Origin: an uncultured bacterium
GTDB taxonomy: Bacteria; Planctomycetota; UBA1135; UBA2386
Assembly: GCA_938003515.1 (NCBI GenBank)
Contig: CALKYL010000245.1
Coordinates: 1 to 10,433, forward strand
Reading direction: 5' to 3'
DNA: 10,433 bases
Positions 1-5,865 of this stretch are shown piece by piece; positions within the stretch are counted from its first letter, which is position 1; the number at the start of each line of letters is the position of its first letter. A program made the translations under genes and the position numbers. The notes beneath the pieces were generated by a model. It was not told the origin of the DNA, did no database searches, and saw only the letters and a list, made by a program, of their open reading frames with translations.

Positions 1-2
1 CG

Positions 3-545
3 CGCCACCCCGCGTTCGGCGCCGGCGCGCCGGTCGGACCGATGCCCGGCGTCGCGGTCGACGGACCGCCGCGCTGGCAGCCGCCGCCGGCTCAGGGCTA
101 CGACCTGCCCCGCGGCCTCGGCGGCCGCCGTTCGTCGGCGGACCTGCGCGGCCGGCCGGTGCTGGTCGTGTTCTTCCTCGGCTTCGGTTGAGACCTGTGC
201 GTCGCCCAGCTCGTGCAGCTGGACCCCATGGCGCCGAAGTTCCGCGCGGCCGGCATCGAGGTCGTGACGATCGGGACCGACGGGCCCGACCGGGTGCGCG
301 CGGCGCACCAGGCAGCGCGTGAGAACGGCGCCGACCCGCTGCACTTCGACGTGCTCTGCGACCCCGCCGGCGAGACGTTCCGGCGCTGGGGCTGCTGGGA
401 CGAGTTCACCGACGAGGCGCTGCACGGCACGTTCCTGGTCGACGGTCGCGGCCGCATCCTGTGGCAGGACGTGAGCGCGCGCCCGTTCGAGGACTCGGAC
501 TGGCTGCTCGCCGAGTGCACGCGCCTGCTGGCGGCGTGGCGGTAG
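3..545 (+). CDS. Redoxin (AhpC/TSA, thioredoxin fold), probable UxxC selenoprotein, 5' partial
   Basis: This is the C-terminal 180 codons of a thiol-disulfide oxidoreductase or peroxiredoxin-like protein whose start lies left of the window. The frame is open from base 3 to the TAG at 543-545 except for one TGA at 189-191. Reading through gives RGRPVLVVFFLGFG-U-DLCVAQL, followed by AAGIEVVTIGTD and, near the end, GTFLVDGRGRILW. These are the first strand, active-site helix, second strand and late strand of a redoxin fold. In the family the residue at the TGA is the first Cys of a CxxC motif; here the second Cys (198-200) is intact, giving UxxC. Coding quality is equal on both sides of the TGA, so a decayed gene is unlikely. 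The Pro-rich part before the fold (about bases 25-95) looks like a linker from an unseen upstream domain. An initiator GTG at 213 would remove the active site and is not credible. Known for the family: UxxC redoxins exist as bacterial selenoproteins. Inferred: this gene is one. A base-call error (TGC to TGA) is the main alternative. Confidence 0.85.
189..191 (+). other. In-frame UGA, probable selenocysteine codon
   Basis: The TGA interrupts an otherwise open redoxin frame between FFLGFG and DLC. The position matches the nucleophilic Cys of the family CxxC motif, and one base change (TGC) would restore that Cys. Sense translation with clear family motifs continues for 118 codons to a TAG. TGA is also used as an ordinary terminator by neighbouring genes in the window (for example 9049-9051), so a wholesale recoding of TGA is excluded and a local recoding signal is needed. 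The selenocysteine machinery (selA, selB, selC, selD) is not in this window. Confidence 0.75.
206..222 (+). promoter_or_regulatory. Candidate bacterial SECIS hairpin downstream of the UGA
   Basis: CCAGCT (206-211) pairs perfectly with AGCTGG (217-222) around a five-base loop CGTGC (212-216). The loop begins 20 bases after the TGA and has G as its second base. That fits the usual description of a bacterial SECIS: a stem-loop inside the coding region roughly 16-37 bases after the UGA, with a G in the first two loop positions. Pairing below base 206 is weak. The hairpin lies within coding sequence, so chance formation in GC-rich DNA is possible, but location and loop fit the expectation. Confidence 0.55.
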
Positions 546-579
546 GAGCGGCGGCTCTCACCGGTCGGAGACCGCGTCC

Positions 580-604
580 GCGCGCGCCGTGCCCGGTCGC
601 GCGC
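580..604. terminator. GC hairpin between convergent genes
   Basis: GCGCGCG (580-586) pairs with CGCGCGC (598-604) and CC (587-588) with GG (595-596), leaving one bulged T and a six-base loop. It sits between the stop of the redoxin gene (545) and the stop of the minus-strand propeller gene (625), where a bidirectional terminator is expected. There is no T-tract on either strand, so a strong stalling hairpin rather than a classical intrinsic terminator is inferred. A smaller inverted repeat, CGGTC/GACCG, lies just upstream (562-574). Confidence 0.4.
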
Positions 605-624
605 CGCGAGCGCCGGGCGCGGCG

Positions 625-1710
625 TCAGCGTGGGGTGCGCGGCAAAAGCGCGATGCCGCCCGCCTGCAGGCCGACGTCGACCGTCGCGAGGATCGCGGGA
701 TCCTCGAGGTCGACGACGTCGAGCGCGCCCGGCTCGCTGTTGCGGCCCTCGGACGTGACGAACGCGTAGCGCCCGTCCGGGCTGACGACCACGCCGTGCG
801 TGACGCCGCGCGACGACGGCAGGCGCGCCAGCTCCTCGCCCGCGGCCACGTCCCAGACGCCGATCGCCCCTTCGGTCTTGTAGGTCGCGACGAGGTGGCG
901 TCCGTCGCGCGAAAGGTCGAGGTTGTACGGGCCCTTGCCGGTCTGCCACCGCCGGCGCACGAGCCACCGATCGGTGTCGACCTCGACGATCGTCGCCTTG
1001 CCGTTCAGCGCCGCGTAGACGCGCGGCTCGGTCGGGTGCGGCGAGATCCACGTCGGCTTCGCCTCGGACGCGTGGCCCTCGGGCAGGTCGATGTCGAGCT
1101 GCATGCGCCGGGTGACGGCGAAGGTCACGGCGTCGATCTCGTAGAGCTCGCCGGACATCATCGCGCACGAGTAGTGCTTCGTGCCGTCGGGCGACAGCCG
1201 CGAACCGTGCGGCATCGCGCCGGTGGTGGTCCGTCCGACCTCGACCATCGCCTCGGGGTCGACCACCGAGACCGTGCTCGGCAGCATGCGGCCGTGCAGG
1301 TTGAAGTTGACGCAGTAGAGCAGCCCCGTCGCCTCGCTGATCTGCATCGTCGCCGGGAACATGCCGAGTTCGCACTCGCCGACGAGCGCGTCGTCCGACG
1401 TGCGGTACTTGTAGAGCATGCCGAAGGGCTTGCCGTGCGCGATCGACAGGAACCAGTGCCGGCCGTCCGGCGCGACGGTGAGCCCGTGCGGCCCCTCGAT
1501 CTCGGTCGGCTGGTAGCCGACGTCGATCACCTTCTCGACCCACGCCCGGCGGCCGTCGAACGCGACGCGGTGCACCTCGTCGGCCGATTCGCACGCGACG
1601 TAGACGCGGTAGAGGTCGGCTGCGCGCTCCGCCACGGCCTCGGCCTGGGCCGGTGCTGTGGCGCAGACCGAGGCCGCGGCGAGCGCCGACGCGAACCGGA
1701 GCGCCCTCAT
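625..1710 (-). CDS. Secreted YncE/YVTN-like beta-propeller protein
   Basis: The product has 361 residues. The N-terminus is a signal peptide: a basic start, a hydrophobic Ala-rich core and an APAQA site, with probable cleavage after Ala23. The rest is a single beta-propeller of the YncE / cytochrome-D1-like type. Blade motifs recur at GPHGLTVAPDG (73-83), MPHGSRLSPDG (166-176), GPYNLDLSRDG (260-270) and VTHGVVVSPDG (303-313), each followed by a hydrophobic strand. Length and repeat number fit a six- or seven-bladed propeller. No heme-binding CxxCH and no catalytic motif are visible, so the role is probably binding or scaffolding in the periplasm or outside the cell; the ligand is unknown. The ATG overlaps the TGA of the preceding gene (ATGA, 1707-1710), which fixes the start and implies translational coupling. 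The larger frame running upstream is only a shadow of that gene. The fold is well supported; the exact function is not known. Confidence 0.88.
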   Translation of the reverse strand: MRALRFASALAAASVCATAPAQAEAVAERAADLYRVYVACESADEVHRVAFDGRRAWVEKVIDVGYQPTEIEGPHGLTVAPDGRHWFLSIAHGKPFGMLYKYRTSDDALVGECELGMFPATMQISEATGLLYCVNFNLHGRMLPSTVSVVDPEAMVEVGRTTTGAMPHGSRLSPDGTKHYSCAMMSGELYEIDAVTFAVTRRMQLDIDLPEGHASEAKPTWISPHPTEPRVYAALNGKATIVEVDTDRWLVRRRWQTGKGPYNLDLSRDGRHLVATYKTEGAIGVWDVAAGEELARLPSSRGVTHGVVVSPDGRYAFVTSEGRNSEPGALDVVDLEDPAILATVDVGLQAGGIALLPRTPR

Positions 1711-3713
1711 CGCCGCCCGCCGGTGTCGTCGACGAGCTCGACGCACCACAGCCCCGAGTTCCAGTCCGAGAAGAAGATCCGGCCCTTGTGCGGCTGCGGG
1801 CCCCAGACCATCGGCGCGTTCGGCACGACGCCCTTCGGGTGCGTCGGAAGGAACCACGCGATCTCGCGGCCCTGCCGGTAGAGGTCGCCCATCAGGTCGC
1901 CGGAGATGTCCACGACCCTGAGCCCGCCGTTGTAGTAGGCGACGTAGAGCGTCGTGCCCTCGACCCACAGGTTGTGCGTGCCCGCCTCCGGCACCTCGTA
2001 GCGCGCGACCTCCTTCGGGTCCTCGAGATCGGTGAAGTCGACGAAGTGGATCCAGCCGCGCGCGTAGGTCGGGTTGTCCTTCGTGAACAGGCCGTACGGG
2101 AACGCCTCGTCGCCGGCGAGCACGTAGAACTTGCTCGTGTCCGGGCTCTTCCAGGGGAACGCCGCGTGGTTCCAGCCGGTCGGATACGCGTAGTTGCCGA
2201 TCTTGACCGGATTGGACGGGGAGCCGCCCTTGATGCCGTTCCCGACGTCCACGAGGTGCAGGCCGTAGCGCCAGTTCGACGAGTAGGCGATGCCGTCGAC
2301 GACCCAGACGTCGTGGATCGACGCGCCGGGCTCGAACACCTGGTAGCTGCCGACGCGCACGGGCGAGCGCGGGTTCCTGATGTCGAGGATGTCGTAGCGG
2401 CGTCCGGCGCTGAGCGCGTAGGCGAAGCCCTCGTGGATGAACAGGTTGTGCACGCCGCCGGTCAGCTCGTCGTCGAACTCGGAGATCTTCTCGGGCTTGC
2501 GCGGATCGGTGACGTCGAACGCGACGATGCCGTTCTTGCGGTTCGACGCGCCCTCGCGGCTGATGATGCACAGGCGGCCGTCTTCGCTGACCTTGACGTC
2601 GTTGACGGTGCGCGCGTCGACGGTGACCGTCGCGATGCGCTCGATGCGCGAGGGGTCGGTGACGTCCCAGAAGTGTGCGTCGCCGTTGGCGCCCCACGTG
2701 CCGGTCACGGCGTAGTCGCGACCGTCGGCGCCCTCCCAGACCCACAGGTCGCTGGTGTGCACGTCGAGCACCGGTCCGTGGCCGACCTTGACCAGCTTGC
2801 GCCGCTGCTCGAAGCGCTCGTCGCAGCGGATCGTCAGCCGGTCGCTCGCGGCGCCGCAGGTCGCGATCACCGTGTAGAGCCCCGGCTTCTCGGCGACGAA
2901 GCGTCCGTCCTGCTCGATCTGGCCGGTGGCGGGGTTGCCGAGCGTGTCGTCGGGCGACGCGTGCAGAGAGAAGAACACGGGCACGTCGCGCACCTCGTTG
3001 CCGTCCGCATCGCGCGTCGTCGCGTCGAAGCGCACGACGTCGCCGGTGCGCGCGCGGGTCGCGCTGGCGCGGAGCGAGACGGCGCGAACGGGGTTCGGCG
3101 AGACGATCAACGGGTGCTCCTGCCCGAGGCCGCCGCCCTTCGCCTGCAGCATCGCGCCGCCGGGCCGGAGCCCCGTCACGTTACCGTAGGCGTCGACCCT
3201 GGCGACGTCCGGATCGCTCGACGCCAGCGTGACCGCCAGGTCTTCGCGGGGCACGTCGTCCTTGTCGACGACCGCTGGCACGATCCGTACGGTCGTGCCG
3301 ACGTAGAGCCTGGCCGGCGCGCCGCGCAGTCGGATCGCCGCCGGCTCGGGATACGGGACCTGAACGACGACGACGGCCTCGGGACCGCGGCCCTCGGGCA
3401 GCATCGCCCGCACGACGATCTCGAACGTTCCCGGCTGCAGCGCCGAGACCTCGCCGTCGCCGTCGACCCGCACGGCGCGGCGCGCCCGGGAGAAGAACAG
3501 CACGCGCGCGCCGTCGACGGGCCGGCCGCCGACGTCGAGCACCTCGGCTTCGAGACGGGCGGTCTCGCCGACCGGCAGCGTCAGGGCCGGCGGCGTGACG
3601 CGCACGCTGCCGGACGGCGTCGTCTCCTCTTGCGCGACCAGGCCGCATGGACTCGACAGCGACGCGCCGACCAGGAGCGCCGGCACGACGAGCACGTGGG
3701 GGATTCTGAGCAT
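1707..3713 (-). CDS. Secreted Ig-like (Big2-type) plus LVIVD-type propeller protein
   Basis: The product has 668 residues. A signal peptide covers about 1-27; Cys23 lies in SSPCG, which is not a good lipobox, so a soluble exported protein is more likely than a lipoprotein. Residues about 36-300 form two or three Ig-like domains of bacterial Big2 type: VTPPALTLPVGETARLEAEV (39-58), a second unit with VTLASSDPDVARVDAYGNVT (160-179), and a third ending in a Cys286/Cys297 pair that could be a disulfide. Residues about 310-665 form a propeller with LVIVD-style repeats: HFWDVTDPSRIERIATV, IVAFDVTDPRKPEKISEF, YDILDIRNPRSPVRVGSY and IHFVDFTDLEDPKEVARY. His-Asn/Asp strand motifs recur: GVHNLFIHEG, SIHDVWVVDG, GTHNLWVEGT. 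This arrangement is typical of secreted surface proteins; no enzyme motif is seen. The ATG has GGAG five bases upstream (3719-3722) and a TAGACT element 40 bases upstream. It is the first gene of a two-gene unit with the YncE-like gene. Confidence 0.88.
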   Translation of the reverse strand: MLRIPHVLVVPALLVGASLSSPCGLVAQEETTPSGSVRVTPPALTLPVGETARLEAEVLDVGGRPVDGARVLFFSRARRAVRVDGDGEVSALQPGTFEIVVRAMLPEGRGPEAVVVVQVPYPEPAAIRLRGAPARLYVGTTVRIVPAVVDKDDVPREDLAVTLASSDPDVARVDAYGNVTGLRPGGAMLQAKGGGLGQEHPLIVSPNPVRAVSLRASATRARTGDVVRFDATTRDADGNEVRDVPVFFSLHASPDDTLGNPATGQIEQDGRFVAEKPGLYTVIATCGAASDRLTIRCDERFEQRRKLVKVGHGPVLDVHTSDLWVWEGADGRDYAVTGTWGANGDAHFWDVTDPSRIERIATVTVDARTVNDVKVSEDGRLCIISREGASNRKNGIVAFDVTDPRKPEKISEFDDELTGGVHNLFIHEGFAYALSAGRRYDILDIRNPRSPVRVGSYQVFEPGASIHDVWVVDGIAYSSNWRYGLHLVDVGNGIKGGSPSNPVKIGNYAYPTGWNHAAFPWKSPDTSKFYVLAGDEAFPYGLFTKDNPTYARGWIHFVDFTDLEDPKEVARYEVPEAGTHNLWVEGTTLYVAYYNGGLRVVDISGDLMGDLYRQGREIAWFLPTHPKGVVPNAPMVWGPQPHKGRIFFSDWNSGLWCVELVDDTGGRR

Positions 3714-3752
3714 GTGGACTCCGGGTGGGGGCTCCGAGGAGCGGGGCCCGGG

Positions 3753-3758
3753 AGTCTA
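3753..3758 (-). promoter_or_regulatory. Candidate -10 element TAGACT for the propeller operon
   Basis: On the minus strand TAGACT lies 40 bases before the ATG at 3713, giving a leader of roughly 33 bases. It matches TATAAT at positions 1, 2, 4 and 6, including the critical A2 and T6. The sequence immediately downstream is C/G-only (CCCGGGCCCCG). The same hexamer occurs upstream of the two other genes with visible leaders. No convincing -35 hexamer is seen at 16-18 bases. The element lies downstream of the hairpin ending the protease gene, so the operon should have its own promoter. Confidence 0.5.
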
Positions 3759-3802
3759 CGTGCTCGGCCGCGGCGCGACGACCCGCGGCGACTCGCGACG
3801 GC

Positions 3803-3826
3803 CCGCGGCGGCCGGTGCCGCCGCGG
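3803..3826 (-). terminator. Perfect 10-bp GC hairpin after the metallopeptidase gene
   Basis: CCGCGGCGGC (3803-3812) and GCCGCCGCGG (3817-3826) are exact inverted repeats around the loop CGGT. In the minus direction the hairpin starts 15 bases after the protease stop codon and lies upstream of the next gene's TAGACT element. That is where a terminator separating the two transcription units belongs. No U-tract follows, so it may act with Rho or mainly protect the 3' end. Confidence 0.5.
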
Positions 3827-3841
3827 CGCCTGCCGCCGCCG

Positions 3842-5620
3842 TCAGAGCAGGATCGTCACGCCGATGTTGGACACGCCCGTCGCGGCCGGCGTCGAGTCCG
3901 CTTCGAGGATCTGCGAGTAGATGATCAGCGGGCCGAGCCCCCCGGGCACCGGGACCGAGAAGCCCTCGATGCCCAGCGGCGCGCTGAACACGCCGGCGGT
4001 CAGCAAGAGCGGGCTGCTCAGCAGCGGGAAGCCCTGGAACGGCGTCGTCTGGTTGAAGAACCCGATGACGAACAGCCACTCGCGCCCGGGCGTTCCGCCG
4101 AAGTCGAAGGTGGCGATGCCCCCGGTGTTCGGCACCGTGGTCGTCGTGCGCAGCTTCGGCGGCGAGGTGATCTGGTAGATCAGCGGGTAGGCGTTGCTCG
4201 TGCCGAGCGGCGTGTTCACGCGCACCGTCGCGAGCCCCGTCGCCGTGCCCTGCGGCACCGCGATGCTCATGCTCTTGTCGTTGGGGACCGTGAACCCGGA
4301 CGTGTACTGCTGCGAGTTGATCTCGTAGCTCGTGGCGCCCGTGAACCCGGAGCCGCCGAGCACGACGTTGCCCGGCGCGAAGACCGGCACGATGTTGGGG
4401 GTCGCGGACAGGATGGTCGGCGGCACCTGGGCGACCGACAGGCACGTGCGCGTCGCGGCGAACTGGCTGATCTGGTTGATCGACACGGGCGCGAACAGCG
4501 CGACGTTGTTGCTGCAGCCGCCGAGGCTCGCGCACATGATGTAGCACGGGTTGATGCCGTCGCAGTGCTGCGCCGACCAGCAGTGGCCGAGTTCGTGCGA
4601 CGTCAGCCCGACGCGCGCGCCGAAGTTGCCGCTGAAGCGCGACTGGGACAGGCCGTAGGCGGAGCCGAGCACGCACACCGACGCCAGCTGCGCGATCCCG
4701 ATCGTCGAGCCGTTCAGGCTGCGACCGGTGAACAGGTGCGCGACGTCCCGCAGGATGCCGGCGTTGACCGTGTTCCAGCGCGAAGCGAACTGGGTCAGCA
4801 GCGCGTTCGCGTCGTTCGTCGTGTAGACGTTGATCGTCGTGACCAGGATCGTCGTGACGTTGTAGGAGATGTTGCAGTCGCGGTCGTAGATGAAGTCGAT
4901 CTGGTTCATCACGGCCGTCACGTCGTTCTGCGTCGCGACGACGCTGCTGCCGTTGAGCTGGTAGAACTGCAGGTCCGCCTCGATCGCGATGTCGCACAGC
5001 CGCGTGGTGTCGAGGCCGACCGAAGGAACGTTCCCCGGCGGCACCGGGGGCGGCGCCGGCGCGAAGCCCGTGCCGCATTGGCCCGGGAGCACGGCGCTGT
5101 CCGCCATCAGGTAGACGACGTGCGCGCTCGGGCCCGCCGTGTCGGACACCCGGCGGATCGGCTGCACGACCCAGTCGCGGGTCTCGACGTCGGCCTCCTG
5201 CGCCGGCGCGTAGACGACCGCTTCGACGCTGCCGTCGACGATCGAGGCGACGACCTCGAATCGCGCGTCCTCGAGCAGCGAGCCGCGGAAGGTCGTGCAC
5301 GGCGGCGTCGGAACCTGTCGCACGCCGTTCGCGTCCTGGACGAGCAGCTGGAAGTCGGGTGCGCGCACGTCGTGCTCGCTGAGCAGCAGCGTGCGCTGCT
5401 TGCCGCCGAGAACGATCGGGATCGCGTAGTCGCCGTTGGCGACGGGCGTGACGTCGAGCTGCTGGACCGTGCCGGCGGTCGCGTCGAACTTCGCGAGCAG
5501 GGACGGCGGGGCCGGCAGCGGCGTGGGCCACTGGGTGCCGGTTCCTTGCGCGGGCGCCGCGGCGGCGGTGAGCAGCAGGGCGACGGCGGCGATGCCGACG
5601 TGCGGACGGGAGTTCTGCAT
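3842..5620 (-). CDS. Secreted metzincin-like zinc metallopeptidase with IPT/TIG domain
   Basis: The product has 592 residues. A signal peptide covers 1-25 (hydrophobic core, AAPAQ). Residues about 30-195 resemble a reprolysin-type propeptide (CTTFRGSLLEDARFEVVASI, 108-127), ending in a Pro-rich linker (about 188-199). The peptidase domain spans about 207-395. Its zinc site HELGHCWSAQH supplies His342, His346 and His352 with Glu343 as catalytic base, and YIMCAS (360-365) provides the Met-turn at Met362. The Gly normally found in HExxHxxGxxH is Ser349 here. Several Cys surround the site (347, 353, 359, 363, 369), suggesting disulfides. An IPT/TIG domain covers about 399-484. A further beta-rich domain (about 489-592) runs to the C-terminus, a tail style I associate with planctomycete secreted proteins. 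The role is probably extracellular protein degradation. The start at 5620 is chosen because it has GGAA five bases upstream and begins the signal peptide; the 54 extra upstream codons of open frame look non-coding. It diverges from the BNR gene. Confidence 0.9.
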   Translation of the reverse strand: MQNSRPHVGIAAVALLLTAAAAPAQGTGTQWPTPLPAPPSLLAKFDATAGTVQQLDVTPVANGDYAIPIVLGGKQRTLLLSEHDVRAPDFQLLVQDANGVRQVPTPPCTTFRGSLLEDARFEVVASIVDGSVEAVVYAPAQEADVETRDWVVQPIRRVSDTAGPSAHVVYLMADSAVLPGQCGTGFAPAPPPVPPGNVPSVGLDTTRLCDIAIEADLQFYQLNGSSVVATQNDVTAVMNQIDFIYDRDCNISYNVTTILVTTINVYTTNDANALLTQFASRWNTVNAGILRDVAHLFTGRSLNGSTIGIAQLASVCVLGSAYGLSQSRFSGNFGARVGLTSHELGHCWSAQHCDGINPCYIMCASLGGCSNNVALFAPVSINQISQFAATRTCLSVAQVPPTILSATPNIVPVFAPGNVVLGGSGFTGATSYEINSQQYTSGFTVPNDKSMSIAVPQGTATGLATVRVNTPLGTSNAYPLIYQITSPPKLRTTTTVPNTGGIATFDFGGTPGREWLFVIGFFNQTTPFQGFPLLSSPLLLTAGVFSAPLGIEGFSVPVPGGLGPLIIYSQILEADSTPAATGVSNIGVTILL

Positions 5621-5625
5621 GGTGA

Positions 5626-5629
5626 TTCC
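5626..5629 (-). promoter_or_regulatory. Shine-Dalgarno site of the metallopeptidase gene
   Basis: On the minus strand CGGAATCACC precedes the ATG at 5620, with GGAA five bases from the start. This favours that ATG over farther upstream starts in the same open frame, since it directly precedes a clean signal peptide. Confidence 0.55.
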
Positions 5630-5673
5630 GATGGGAACGAGTGGGGGCGGAGGCGCGCCGAAAGACCCGCGGG

Positions 5674-5679
5674 AGTCTA
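5674..5679 (-). promoter_or_regulatory. Candidate -10 element TAGACT for the metallopeptidase gene
   Basis: Minus-strand AATAGACTCCCGCGGG lies 53 bases before the ATG at 5620, implying a leader of about 47 bases. The hexamer and the C/G-only stretch after it match the copies before the propeller operon and the BNR gene. No clear -35 hexamer is visible. Confidence 0.5.
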
Positions 5680-5709
5680 TTCCATCGCCGCCACCATCGC
5701 AGCCGGCGG

Positions 5710-5745
5710 CCGGCCTCTTTCGGTGGGCCGGGCGCGCAGCGCGCC
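5710..5745. repeat. Inverted repeats in the divergent promoter region
   Basis: Two overlapping inverted repeats lie between the divergent protease and BNR genes: CCGGCC (5710-5715) with GGCCGG (5726-5731), loop of ten, and GGCGCGC (5731-5737) with GCGCGCC (5739-5745), separated by one A. They sit upstream of both TAGACT elements. They could be an operator for a regulator of both genes or simply GC-rich chance symmetry. The rest of the 245-base gap 5621-5865 holds the two candidate promoters and leaders and nothing else I recognise. Confidence 0.25.
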
Positions 5746-5816
5746 TCGGGATGTGACACGAATGTGCTCCTTGCCGTCGCACCGGCGTCGTGGGCGGACC
5801 GCGCGGGCGACGGCGC

Positions 5817-5822
5817 TAGACT
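5817..5822 (+). promoter_or_regulatory. Candidate -10 element TAGACT for the BNR/PDZ gene
   Basis: GCTAGACTGCGGGGCCCG lies 43 bases before the ATG at 5866, giving a leader of about 37 bases. The hexamer is identical to those of the two minus-strand units and is again followed by a C/G-only run. No reliable -35 hexamer is seen. Confidence 0.5.
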
Positions 5823-5852
5823 GCGGGGCCCGTTCCTCCCCGACACCCCCTC

Positions 5853-5856
5853 GGAG
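5853..5856 (+). promoter_or_regulatory. Shine-Dalgarno site of the BNR/PDZ gene
   Basis: GGAG lies nine bases before the ATG at 5866, within TCGGAGTCCCC. The open frame extends upstream to about 5641, but this site, the signal peptide that follows the ATG and the promoter at 5817 together fix 5866 as the start. The string CGGAGTCC is shared with the leader of the Ig/LVIVD gene. Confidence 0.6.
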
Positions 5857-5865
5857 TCCCCAAGC

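Noticed and set aside
213..545. A separate 110-residue gene starting at GTG 213
   Set aside because: It would begin in the middle of the redoxin fold, just after the active site; the frame upstream of the TGA encodes the missing strand and motif, so this is part of one recoded gene.
98..1594. Long minus-strand open frame antisense to the redoxin and in an alternative frame of the YncE-like gene
   Set aside because: Arg-rich, repetitive composition with no domain signal; it is a typical shadow frame of GC-rich coding DNA.
3641..3713. Lipoprotein signal in the Ig/LVIVD protein (Cys23)
   Set aside because: SSPC does not fit the L-[AS]-[GA]-C lipobox; cleavage by signal peptidase I near residue 27 is more plausible.
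1653..3920. Plus-strand 755-residue open frame over the two propeller genes
   Set aside because: Its translation is Arg/Val/Asp-rich without motifs, while the minus strand gives signal peptides and propeller repeats with a coupled overlap.
5641..5865. N-terminal extension of the BNR/PDZ protein upstream of 5866
   Set aside because: The stretch contains promoter-like and ribosome-binding signals, and the signal peptide begins at 5866.
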